A DNA stretch of 64,000 nucleotides from Flammeovirga yaeyamensis (GTDB lineage: Bacteria > Bacteroidota > Bacteroidia > Cytophagales > Flammeovirgaceae), in the NCBI RefSeq assembly GCF_018736045.1, contig NZ_CP076132.1:2155501-2219500 (forward strand). Direction: 5' to 3'. The notes beneath the pieces were generated by a model that was not told the origin of the DNA, searched no databases, and worked only from the letters and a program-made list of their open reading frames with translations. This document shows, one piece after another, positions 19,901 through 28,491 of the stretch. The position numbers were made by a program, and so were the translations under genes. Each line of letters starts with the position of its first letter. The first letter of the stretch is position 1.

Positions 19901-21035
19901 CACTAAAACGGAACTTTCAACAGGTGTGCTGACTCTAGATAATGTATCCTTAGATATTGCAGGAGAGAATCCAATTACTTTCACTTCTTCAATAGTTGAA
20001 GAGGGAGCTATTTATCATGATTATAGCTATGTAATTACAGCCACTCATAAAGATGGAATCGCCATTGAATTTACTTTAGATGATGCTCCGGAGTGGTTGT
20101 CAATAGAAGATCATAATGATGGGTCTGCTACATTATCAGGAAGAACTAATGAGGCAGGTTCTTATTATGTTAGAGTGAAGGCAATGGCCGATAATAAAAT
20201 TGCAAGTCAGCAATTCGATCTTAGAATTTTGGATATCGAAAATCCTCTCTCATTTATTTCAATACCTACTTTATCAACTAAAATCTTTGATACTTATGAG
20301 TATGAAGTACAAGTAGGTTGTGATATTGATGAAGCAGTTTCTTTAGAACTTACTCAAGGACCTCAATGGTTATCACTTGATATGGTAGAAGGTAAATATG
20401 TATTAAACGGTATGCCTTCAACAACAGGAAATAATGTGATTACACTTAATGCTACTGTAGCTGACTGGAATTTAAATCAAACATTCACATTGAAAGTTAT
20501 TGAAATTGATAACCCATTAATGTTTACTTCAGAAGCTACTTTTACCGCTATTGAAGGAGAAACTTTTGAACATGAAGTAACGGTTGATGGCTTAGAAAAT
20601 GTAGCAATCACTTTATCATTAAAAGAAGCACTAGAAGGTGTGGAATTAATTGATAATGAAGATGGAACAGCTATTCTAAAAGGTAATTTGATGGAATCAG
20701 GATCTATTATGATTTTAGCCTCACAAGCCGATTGGACTATGGAGCAAGAGATTGTTGTAACCGTAGAAGAAAAACAAATTACTGAAGCTTCTCTTGATAT
20801 TCAAACTGTAACATTATATCCAAACCCAGTGTTAGATCAGTTTACTGTGAAAGGTATAGATCAAATGGAAAGTGTATTTATCTATAACCTGATTGGAAAA
20901 AAGGTGAAATCTTTCGAAGACTTAACTCAAGAATCAAAACGTAGTTTTAATGTAGCCCATCTTGCAAAAGGATGGTATATAGTTCAGGTGAATACTGCAT
21001 CCTCTACAATGACATTCAAGATTCAGAAACAATAA
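16953..21035 (+). CDS. Large secreted multidomain protein with T9SS sorting domain
   Basis: 1360 residues with a signal peptide (MKRLLLFSLFILFSIGHLTYG). Visible modules are an N-terminal domain (about 30-200) and a choice-of-anchor J (MAM-like) domain at about 306-475. Next come an ASH/choice-of-anchor D Ig-like domain at about 480-577, a second J-type domain at about 578-735, a fibronectin III-like domain at about 741-835 and a third J-type domain at about 836-1000. Three cadherin-like Ig repeats (each with PxW-L and a G-rich turn) span about 1005-1275. The C-terminal T9SS type A sorting domain begins at LYPNPV (1287) and ends KGWYIVQVN...FKIQKQ. No catalytic motif was found. It is likely a surface adhesin or matrix protein exported through SprA and clipped at its tail. 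Confidence 0.85.
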   Translation: MKRLLLFSLFILFSIGHLTYGKTTSTPTAFVEIGSGQTPTTDPIYSNWNYAWGSFLYKSEDLGEAKTISKISFYGYKDFSGWEKAFPNQKVYFSLVTKDDVSLTYPDLNNYTKVFEGTVTYPANGADWMDIDIEDFEYDGTSDLIIHWQNHSGESYQTSGLFYGTVNQDHQAVSGNDNNFPTGVNGWRPSNNATPNIRFHYLVNENTPCTPIAVNPTNQASKVLVDQAIEFSLCNTERYDFYLGTSADNMQLIISDQAVAADGTESYKSQTLWESKTTYYYQIVAKKGDNSTSSAVLSFTAQKFVEEFPFIIDFEDFYISQITGNRIGRIINTNFPDDSDWEFDEYWISGDIDGFPDGIYKGEMSGYVSAWRSGDYSLVTPRMNLKENSDITFYWRTGSNSPSSGTFLEISTDGKQTWSEIGAMMLEGNMENYKYESFDLSGYSGDNVYIRWRYHEASSWSPKYFWIDDIVIKEQKVEPEIQIEVDNLTFATVSVGSKVSKTVTVTNTGRAPLIIRGGSSTGPFSTDYTGTIDVGLSADIKLYFEPTEVGDFESSFTLETNSTVGSNDITLIGSAYQPLSDFFENFDNSTEMPEKWSQVRSSWDNYTSVEVINGALEYFTAPHCARLMNLNDFESDVILVSPGVKNFDTNRIVFQAKKSNDAYDLTLEVGLMTDPTDPSTFELKKTFELTSAYKQFNLLFSHTDKGPYIAFRHGGREQKITAALIDDISWEKISNGFPLAANPISPASNAVEVDMMKGVKLEWLDGGGATEGYKVNVGTNYPPNNMISEQEVTLDVAALDLENLEYNTQYYWQVVPYNSNGELPNAPVWSFTTIPDPTVETFPYLENFETMKQGTTKPMGWSIDDLNLDGNEWKQITDDGSNDLVKGSGAMQISGKKDDILYSVPLALEEGTTYELSFSIRTELDALEDKWHTEEVEVYLVSDNDVTALGDVLVKASTIEDAWKDVTITFDAPETNNMFLAFYTKTELSTGVLTLDNVSLDIAGENPITFTSSIVEEGAIYHDYSYVITATHKDGIAIEFTLDDAPEWLSIEDHNDGSATLSGRTNEAGSYYVRVKAMADNKIASQQFDLRILDIENPLSFISIPTLSTKIFDTYEYEVQVGCDIDEAVSLELTQGPQWLSLDMVEGKYVLNGMPSTTGNNVITLNATVADWNLNQTFTLKVIEIDNPLMFTSEATFTAIEGETFEHEVTVDGLENVAITLSLKEALEGVELIDNEDGTAILKGNLMESGSIMILASQADWTMEQEIVVTVEEKQITEASLDIQTVTLYPNPVLDQFTVKGIDQMESVFIYNLIGKKVKSFEDLTQESKRSFNVAHLAKGWYIVQVNTASSTMTFKIQKQ

Positions 21036-21052
21036 CTCATACTAACCATTAA

Positions 21053-21093
21053 GACTGTCAACTTAATTCAAGTTGGCAGTCATCACTTTTTTT
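21053..21093 (+). terminator. Hairpin between the two T9SS cargo genes
   Basis: Stem 21053-21064 with 21070-21081 pairs over 12 positions (one G-T pair) around AATTC. A seven-T run starts 5 nt later. Only 16 nt then remain before the next ATG, so it may attenuate read-through or partly insulate the next gene. Confidence 0.6.
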
Positions 21094-21109
21094 ATTCATC
21101 ACTAATACA

Positions 21110-24100
21110 ATGAAAAGGAATTTTATTTTTCTTCTTCTGATCTATATTTTGGGATTAAGCACAACTGTGTATTCTCAATCAAAGACTAGCCTAGAAGAAG
21201 TAACTTTCAATGGTAATGCTGTGAAATTGCCAGAAAATGCTGATGCTTATTTTCAAAATCAGAGACTCTCTCGAACTTCCAATCAATCGGCTTATGTAAT
21301 CCTTCAATTCTATCAAATACCTAATAGAGAAAAGCGTTCTAATTTACTTAATAATGGTATTATTTTAAATGATTATTTAGGGAATAATGCCTATTTAACT
21401 GAAATAAACTCTTTTAATGCAAGGGTAGACTTAAGTTCAATTCGCTCAATCATTAATCTAACTGATCTTCAAAAGTTAGATCCATTATTATTGAAATCAG
21501 AATTGCCTAAATATGCCATTTCGGGTAAACATTCTATTCAGTTAGATGTGTTGTTTTTTTCTGGTGTAAATACTCAAAAAGTACAATCCGATTTAGAAGG
21601 GCTAGGAGCAGAGTCGATTAACTTTTCTCCTTACTTTAATAAAGTGAGATGTCAGATTGATATCAAAGAACTGAAAAGATTAAATGCTTTTTCGTGGTTA
21701 AAATATGCCGCTCCAATTCCTCCGAAAGTGGAAAAAGACGACTTCATAGGAAAAACTATGGTAGGTCAAGATGCTTTAATGGGATATATGGGGATTGATC
21801 AAATGCTTACTGGTAATGGTATTACAGTGGGTATTTGGGATCAAGATGTTGAGCCTCACTTAGACTTTAATGGACGAGTAACATCGCACGAGTTAGAAGA
21901 TCATCTTTTTGCACATGGTAACCATGTGGCAGGAATAATGGCAGGGCGTGGTTTAGTAGATCCTTTTGGAGTGGGTATTGCACACGATGTAAAAATCGAA
22001 TCTTGGAATTTTAACATTGGTCGAAACGGACTAACTACTGGTGATGAGATGATGGGAGCAGCATTAAATAATGATGTTTCCATCACTCAAAATTCTTACG
22101 GAATTCCTCACCCTGGAGGGTTCCTTTGGCCCTATATACAAAGTGATGCAGAATTGGATTTAGTAACATGGACCCAACCTCATGTATTACATGTTTTTTC
22201 ATCTGGTAACTCAAGAGGAAGTTTTCAATATGGAACAAGTTCTAAAACGGCAAAGAATATCCTTACAGTTGGAGCTTTGACTCAAACTGGAGCAATGAGC
22301 GATTTTTCCAGTTGGGGTCCTGTAGATGACGGTCGACATGGTCCACATATCACTGCAAAAGGTGTAGATGTATACTCATGTTCTTTTTTTAATGATTACG
22401 AATTGATGGACGGTACATCTCAAGCCACTCCATTGGTATCTGGTGTTGCCATACAGTTATACGAATTATACAAAAGAGAAAATGATGAGTTACCCAGAGC
22501 AGATTTAATTAAAGGGGTTTTATGTAACACAGCTTCAGACTTAGGTGATGTTGGCCCTGACTTCGCTTACGGTTTTGGTGAAATGAATGCTTTAAGAGCG
22601 GCAAAAGTGGTTAAAAACAATCATTTTGAATCGGGAGAACTTGAAACAGGAGAGAAGGAAACCTATAAAATTTGGGTGCCAGAAGGAACAGGTCAATTAA
22701 AAGTGATGTTAACATGGAGTGATTACCCAAGTATTCCATTTACATCAAATACACTGATTAACGATTTAGATTTAACTGTTGTGAAAAATGGAGAGACAAC
22801 ACTGCCTCTAGTTTTAGATGCAGCATATCCTTCAAAATTGGCTACTAACAAAGAAGATCATTTAAATAACATCGAACAAGTAGTGATCGATCTTCCTCAA
22901 TCGGGATATTATGAGTTTGTAGTGGATGGAACATCAATTCCTTTCGGACCACAGAACTATAGTATTACATGGGATTTTGTAGAAAAAGGTGTGACTTTAC
23001 TATCACCAGTAGGAGGAGAATCATATATTTCAGATAATTCGATGATGATCTACTGGTCAGCACCACAAAATAATACAGAAGGTTTTGTAGTTCAAATTTC
23101 TGAAGATAATGGAGCTAATTATCAAACGGTAGCCGAATTAGGATCGAAAGCTAGAAACTACACATATGCAACTCCTTCAGAAGCTAAAGGTGATCTAAAA
23201 GTTAGAGTAATTAACGGCAAATATTTCGATCAGAGTGGTGCTTCATTTAGCATCATCGGCAGACCAATTATTACTGCTAATTCATCAAATGGTATTTCTT
23301 GGTCAGCAATTTCTGGTGCTACTTCATACGAAGTAATGAGAATTGAGGATGGAGAAATGAAAGTTGTTGAAGAAGTTACATCTACTCAATATTCACCAGA
23401 ACCAGGCCAATATTGGTATGCAGTAAGAGCCATCAATAAAGAGAAAAATATAGTTGGATTACGCTCTAAGGCAATTGATTTAAGTGTGAAAGGGGCTATT
23501 AGCAACTTTCCGTTTGATGAAGGCTTTGACGATGGACAATCAAATTATATTTCTATCGAAAAGTCGGATCAAGGAAATGCAACAATAAATTACGATACCG
23601 AGACAAACTCACATTATTTAAAATTTGAGGGCGGTCTTACTGGTGCTACTTTCTACGGCGATGGGACAACTCAAGAAGTTTGGAATGCTAACCCATCATT
23701 CATATCAACAGCAAAATTAAATACAGAAATACCAGACGGCATTCAATCATTATTATTCACATTAGATGCAAAATTAGCCTATTCTGTTTCTAGAAATCAA
23801 AGTATTTTTAGAGTGTATGTAAATGGTCAACCTATCTCTGATATTAAAGGAGAAAGTTATTTTATTGGTAGCGAAACAGCTTTACTTAAAAGAGATAAAA
23901 TGTATTTCGATCTTAGCAGTTTTCTTGGAGGGCCAATTGAAATAGAATTGAAAGCCATTTGTCGTTATCCTTCTGGAGTAATTGCTTGGGCACCTGAAGG
24001 TGATCAAGTGGGAATAGATAATTTACATCTGTCAGAAAAAGCAGAATTTGATATTGCTTTATTGGAAATCGAACATCCTAATCATTCTCTGAGATTGAAA

Positions 24101-27100
24101 GAAGCTGAACTTAAATTTCTAATTGCCAATATTGGTTCTCAAGATTTAAGTGCATTTGATTTTTCTTTTGAAATTTACAAAAACGGATTAATCAATCAAA
24201 GAGCAGACGAAACGTTCACGACTTCTTTATCATCATTCGAAACAAAGAATTATACATTTATTGCTTTAGGCGATTTTTCTGAAGAGGATGCCTTGTATTA
24301 TGTAAAAGGAAAAGCAGAACATTCGGGAGACTCAAATATTGAAAATAACACATTGCAAGGAAGCGGTTTCTTCAATTTTGGAGATATTGTTCCAATGGCT
24401 GCAAACGATTATACTCAGACCTCCACAGTAAGTGATGAAATCATCTTTACTGATGGAGGAACAAGAATTTTCAATTACCCTGATAATACAAGAAGTGTAC
24501 ACAACTTTGTTCCTTCAGATCCTAATAAAAAAGTAAAAGTAGAATTTACTTCATTGCAATTAGAGGAAAGGTACGACTACCTCTATGTATTTGAAGGAAC
24601 AGATGCTAAAGGTGATCCTATTGCAATACTAAATGGCAGTTTAAGTCAAAATAAAGAAACAACTTTTACTTCTACAGTAAATGGTGGAGCATTAAGCTTT
24701 CTATTTTATTCAGATGAGGCGGTAAACGAAGAAGGGTGGATTGCAACAGTCACACAAGAAGAACATACAATTGATTACGATGCAGGTATCACATCAATTC
24801 TTCATCCTGTAACACATTTGGGGCTTACTGATGTAGAAAAGGTAGTAGTTTCAGTATCCAACTTTGGTAAAGAAGATATTTCATCTTTTAAAATTGCCTA
24901 CACAATTAATGGTGGAGAACCGAAAATACAAGAGGTAGATCGTCTTATCGAAGCAGGCAGATCTGCAGATATCGAATTTGATGAGGCAGATGTTTTCAAC
25001 ACATTTGGTGTTCAATACGAAGTAAAAGCATATACCATTTTAGAGAATGATGAAGTGGAAAGAAATGACTCAACTTCAGTAAGGTTTAAATCAGATTATG
25101 AACCCGCTTTAGGTTTTGGTGGAGTATATATTACCAATGTAACTATGGGTGATATCAACCAAACTTCTGGAGATTTCATGTATGAAGATTATTCCAATCA
25201 AGAACTGAAAATTAATTACGGCGAAACGGTTGAATTGATTGTTACCAAAAATGATGGTTCTGGAGCAGGAAAATATTGGATAGATTGGAATTTTAACGGA
25301 AAATTTGATGAGGATGAAGGTTTTGAATTTGAACCAATTAATCCTCGACAAATGAAAGGAGTGATCGATCCACCATATGATGTTGCTCCAGGGAAAAAGA
25401 GACTTAGAATTCGTGTGTTGTCTTTTGGTGATATGGATCCAGAAGGAATTGTATTTACAGGAGAGGTAGAAGATTATTCTATCTTGTTGGAAGGAGAAGC
25501 TCCAATTCATGATTTAGCAATTAAGAGAATTGATATGGAGGAATTTGTCACTCCAGACAATTATGAGATTCCAGTGGTTATCGAAAATAAAACATCGAAT
25601 ACCGAATCGTATCAATTAAAGCTATATATCGATGATGTCGAAAAGGAAGTTCTTGATATCAACGATCATGCAGGAAGAGAAACAAAAGAAATCTTGTTTT
25701 CAAGTGTAAAGTTAGAGCAATCGACTACAAAAATTCATGTAGAAATTATTTCATCTACAGATGAAGTACCTACTAACGATTCTATTTTTAGAACCATAAA
25801 TGTACAGCCATTAAACACTGTTTTTGCCTATAATATTTTAGGAGCTGAAGGAGTTTATCCAGGACCAATTAGCTTTCATATGCAAAATATTAAGCAACCT
25901 AGAAACATAAAACAAGTGAATGGGTTCTACGTGTATGCAGGTACAATTGCAAAGAATAAATGGTACAATAGCTCTACAGGAGGACTACTTTCTACTATAG
26001 ATCCATTTACAGGAGAAATCGATAATATTGGATTTTCCGATATTGAGTTGAGAGATATGTGTTACAGCGAACCAAAGGACAAGTTGTACGGCATGGCTTA
26101 TTACACAGCAGAGATTTACAGTATTGATAAACTAACTGGAGCATCTACTTTAGAAGGTACGCTTTCTAATGCTGCTATTAAGACCATTACTTGTGACATT
26201 TCTGGTTTGCTGTATGGAATGGATAATCTCGGAAATATCTACATTATTGATGATGAGGATTGGACAACCACTAAAATTAGTACATTACCAATTTATACTG
26301 GAACATCTCCACATCCTCATCTTTTCTTCGATCATAACATAGGTAAAATGTACCTGGCTTCCAGAGATAATCAGCTGACAACAGATTACTACCAAATTTG
26401 GGAAGTAGATCCATGGTCGGGTGCTCTAAAAGAGGGTGCAGTTAACGAAGGTCTTAGTAAAGCGATTGGTTTTTCTATGTACTATGATAAAGAAATAGCG
26501 GAGTCGTTACATTCGATTAATAGTGTAAAGATTCAAGGCTTGACATCTTTTGGAACAATAGACGAGGTGAACAAGGAAGTAAAGTTAATTCCAGCAAAGC
26601 AAATGAATATTGAAGAATTAACGCTACAATTCTCAATTTCTCCAGGAGCTAAACTGTATTACAAAGGTCAAAAAATGGAATTTTCATCGGTTTATGACCT
26701 AACAGCTCCAATTGTTGTCGAAGTGAGATCATACGATAATTCTCATTCCTCATTATGGACAATCGAGTGTCTTCCTCCTTTAAATGATGAAGCTGAAATT
26801 CAAGCCTATGATATCGCAGTAGCAATGAATAACGATCTTACAGAAGATTTAATAGGGGAGGTTTCATCAAATAAAATATCAATTGATGCTCACAAAGAAG
26901 ATGATCTTACTAATGCATTTGTTTCTATTGAAAAAGCCAATAAGTCGATCATCTTAATAGGTACCGATACTCTGATCACTGATGAAACTATGGTAAATCA
27001 TGCTAATAATTTTATGTTGAAAGTAGTATCTGAAGATCAGAGTAAAACGAACTATTATACGGTATCGACAGCTAAACCAGAGAATGATAATGCAGTACTA

Positions 27101-27646
27101 GAATCTTTTATGATCTTAGCTGATTTGAATGAAAATGTATCCGAAGATATTTATGCAGAAATAGTAGATCAAGAAATATTTTTCGACGAATCCCTATTTG
27201 ATATTGAAGGAGAGTTAATCATCAGCTTCAAACTTTCTACTGGAGCAATGATGACACATAATCAGTGGATTCAAGTATCTGGAGAAGATAAAGTAGCTCT
27301 AACAGAAGGTGTACAATTTGAGGTGATCTCTGAAGATAAATTATCGAATGAGACTTATTCTGTGAAGAAAAAGGAAAGCACAGATCCCGATCCAACAGCT
27401 TTGATTACTTTATCAGAAGATGTAATTAATGTCTTCCCTAACCCAACAATTGGTGATGTTAAAATCAGACATCAAGAGGCAGGGACGATATTTGTCATGG
27501 ACTTAAACGGTAACAAAGTACTTGTGAAAGAATTGGGAATGAATCAAAAAGAATTGGACCTAAATCATTTGTCATCAGGTATGTATATTATCAGATTTGA
27601 AGGACAGACATCTGAATTATGGTTAACGAAATTAATCGTTAAATAG
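21110..27646 (+). CDS. Secreted subtilisin-like (S8) protease with T9SS sorting domain
   Basis: 2178 residues with a signal peptide (ending near YSQ) and a prodomain-like stretch to about residue 210. The S8 catalytic domain has Asp244 (GIWDQDVEPH), His269 (HGNHVAG), the oxyanion Asn367 (SSGNSRG) and Ser437 (DGTSQATPLVSG). A jelly-roll domain (about 507-635) and an Ig-like segment follow. Further on are a MAM-like region (about 778-975), a CUB-like domain (about 1100-1225), CARDB-like stretches, a GEVED domain (about 1355-1465, GKYWIDWNFNGKFDEDEGF...GEVEDY), a propeller-like stretch (about 1590-1790) and tandem beta domains. The T9SS sorting domain starts at VFPNPT (about 2107). All triad residues are present, so it should be active. 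It is an exported peptidase or nutrient-scavenging enzyme dependent on SprA. Confidence 0.93.
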   Translation: MKRNFIFLLLIYILGLSTTVYSQSKTSLEEVTFNGNAVKLPENADAYFQNQRLSRTSNQSAYVILQFYQIPNREKRSNLLNNGIILNDYLGNNAYLTEINSFNARVDLSSIRSIINLTDLQKLDPLLLKSELPKYAISGKHSIQLDVLFFSGVNTQKVQSDLEGLGAESINFSPYFNKVRCQIDIKELKRLNAFSWLKYAAPIPPKVEKDDFIGKTMVGQDALMGYMGIDQMLTGNGITVGIWDQDVEPHLDFNGRVTSHELEDHLFAHGNHVAGIMAGRGLVDPFGVGIAHDVKIESWNFNIGRNGLTTGDEMMGAALNNDVSITQNSYGIPHPGGFLWPYIQSDAELDLVTWTQPHVLHVFSSGNSRGSFQYGTSSKTAKNILTVGALTQTGAMSDFSSWGPVDDGRHGPHITAKGVDVYSCSFFNDYELMDGTSQATPLVSGVAIQLYELYKRENDELPRADLIKGVLCNTASDLGDVGPDFAYGFGEMNALRAAKVVKNNHFESGELETGEKETYKIWVPEGTGQLKVMLTWSDYPSIPFTSNTLINDLDLTVVKNGETTLPLVLDAAYPSKLATNKEDHLNNIEQVVIDLPQSGYYEFVVDGTSIPFGPQNYSITWDFVEKGVTLLSPVGGESYISDNSMMIYWSAPQNNTEGFVVQISEDNGANYQTVAELGSKARNYTYATPSEAKGDLKVRVINGKYFDQSGASFSIIGRPIITANSSNGISWSAISGATSYEVMRIEDGEMKVVEEVTSTQYSPEPGQYWYAVRAINKEKNIVGLRSKAIDLSVKGAISNFPFDEGFDDGQSNYISIEKSDQGNATINYDTETNSHYLKFEGGLTGATFYGDGTTQEVWNANPSFISTAKLNTEIPDGIQSLLFTLDAKLAYSVSRNQSIFRVYVNGQPISDIKGESYFIGSETALLKRDKMYFDLSSFLGGPIEIELKAICRYPSGVIAWAPEGDQVGIDNLHLSEKAEFDIALLEIEHPNHSLRLKEAELKFLIANIGSQDLSAFDFSFEIYKNGLINQRADETFTTSLSSFETKNYTFIALGDFSEEDALYYVKGKAEHSGDSNIENNTLQGSGFFNFGDIVPMAANDYTQTSTVSDEIIFTDGGTRIFNYPDNTRSVHNFVPSDPNKKVKVEFTSLQLEERYDYLYVFEGTDAKGDPIAILNGSLSQNKETTFTSTVNGGALSFLFYSDEAVNEEGWIATVTQEEHTIDYDAGITSILHPVTHLGLTDVEKVVVSVSNFGKEDISSFKIAYTINGGEPKIQEVDRLIEAGRSADIEFDEADVFNTFGVQYEVKAYTILENDEVERNDSTSVRFKSDYEPALGFGGVYITNVTMGDINQTSGDFMYEDYSNQELKINYGETVELIVTKNDGSGAGKYWIDWNFNGKFDEDEGFEFEPINPRQMKGVIDPPYDVAPGKKRLRIRVLSFGDMDPEGIVFTGEVEDYSILLEGEAPIHDLAIKRIDMEEFVTPDNYEIPVVIENKTSNTESYQLKLYIDDVEKEVLDINDHAGRETKEILFSSVKLEQSTTKIHVEIISSTDEVPTNDSIFRTINVQPLNTVFAYNILGAEGVYPGPISFHMQNIKQPRNIKQVNGFYVYAGTIAKNKWYNSSTGGLLSTIDPFTGEIDNIGFSDIELRDMCYSEPKDKLYGMAYYTAEIYSIDKLTGASTLEGTLSNAAIKTITCDISGLLYGMDNLGNIYIIDDEDWTTTKISTLPIYTGTSPHPHLFFDHNIGKMYLASRDNQLTTDYYQIWEVDPWSGALKEGAVNEGLSKAIGFSMYYDKEIAESLHSINSVKIQGLTSFGTIDEVNKEVKLIPAKQMNIEELTLQFSISPGAKLYYKGQKMEFSSVYDLTAPIVVEVRSYDNSHSSLWTIECLPPLNDEAEIQAYDIAVAMNNDLTEDLIGEVSSNKISIDAHKEDDLTNAFVSIEKANKSIILIGTDTLITDETMVNHANNFMLKVVSEDQSKTNYYTVSTAKPENDNAVLESFMILADLNENVSEDIYAEIVDQEIFFDESLFDIEGELIISFKLSTGAMMTHNQWIQVSGEDKVALTEGVQFEVISEDKLSNETYSVKKKESTDPDPTALITLSEDVINVFPNPTIGDVKIRHQEAGTIFVMDLNGNKVLVKELGMNQKELDLNHLSSGMYIIRFEGQTSELWLTKLIVK

Positions 27647-27667
27647 GTGAAAATAGATCAGTAATTT

Positions 27668-27700
27668 AAAGTGGACTACAATTTTGTAGTCCACTTTTTT
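27668..27700. terminator. Bidirectional terminator between protease and response regulator genes
   Basis: A perfect 13-bp stem (AAAGTGGACTACA at 27668-27680 with 27685-27697) is followed by T residues on the plus strand and preceded by A residues. It serves both convergent genes; the regulator stop codon region overlaps its end. Confidence 0.85.
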
Positions 27701-28379
27701 ATATTTTATCAGCTTCTAAATATTCTGCTAAAATTTTTCGTTGCTTTACGGCAAAAGTTAATAACTGATTATTACCGGTTACTTCTAACTTTTTGCAGAT
27801 GTTGTATCTATGATTCTCAATCGTTTTAATGCTCTTAAATAGTTGATCTGCGATTTGTGGAGATGATTTGCCTTTAGAAATTAGTCCTAAGACTTCTAAT
27901 TCCGTTTTCGTTAATTGGGTAACTAATTGCTTATTTTTTCTTATTCTATCTATTTTTCTTTGATTGGTTTCAATGAATTGTTTAAATTTCTCACAAGTAA
28001 ACTTTTCATTTTGTAAAACTACATCAATACAATTTCTTATTTCTTTCATCGCATTTTCTTTGAAGATATAACCATCTACGTTGAGGCTTAATGCTTCTTC
28101 AAATGTAAACAAGTCACTATGACTAGTGATAAAAATAACTTTTGTATTAGGTGCTATTGATTTAATTTTTTTGACCATCTCAACACCATTCATTTTAGGC
28201 ATTTCGATGTCTGCAATAATTAATTGAGGTGATAGTGAGACAAATTTATTATAACCTTCTTCTCCATTTTCTGCCTGACCAATAATTTGAGTATCAGGAA
28301 TAACATCAATTAGAGGAATAAGAGCAGAACGTACTATTGGATGGTCGTCAACAAGTAAAATTGAATTGGTATTACACAT
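27699..28379 (-). CDS. NarL/LuxR-family response regulator
   Basis: 226 residues. The receiver domain has the acidic pair Asp11-Asp12, the phospho-acceptor Asp57 (LIIADIEMP), the switch Thr85 (VIFITSHSD) and Lys106 (GYIFKENA). A LuxR-type helix-turn-helix follows at about 152-215 (LTKTELEVLGLISKGKSSPQIADQL...IKTIENHRYNICKKLEV). It is divergent from the histidine kinase that starts 112 nt away and is very likely its partner. Target genes are not evident. By position it could control the adjacent T9SS protease or the kinase itself, but that is inference. Confidence 0.93.
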   Translation of the reverse strand: MCNTNSILLVDDHPIVRSALIPLIDVIPDTQIIGQAENGEEGYNKFVSLSPQLIIADIEMPKMNGVEMVKKIKSIAPNTKVIFITSHSDLFTFEEALSLNVDGYIFKENAMKEIRNCIDVVLQNEKFTCEKFKQFIETNQRKIDRIRKNKQLVTQLTKTELEVLGLISKGKSSPQIADQLFKSIKTIENHRYNICKKLEVTGNNQLLTFAVKQRKILAEYLEADKI

Positions 28380-28491
28380 TATTTTGGAGATTGTTAAGTT
28401 TATAGTGTTATTTAATTGAAAATTTTGATATAATCAAGTATTACAATATTCAATTCCAGCTTATTTAAATATAATTCAATTATTCTATCTC

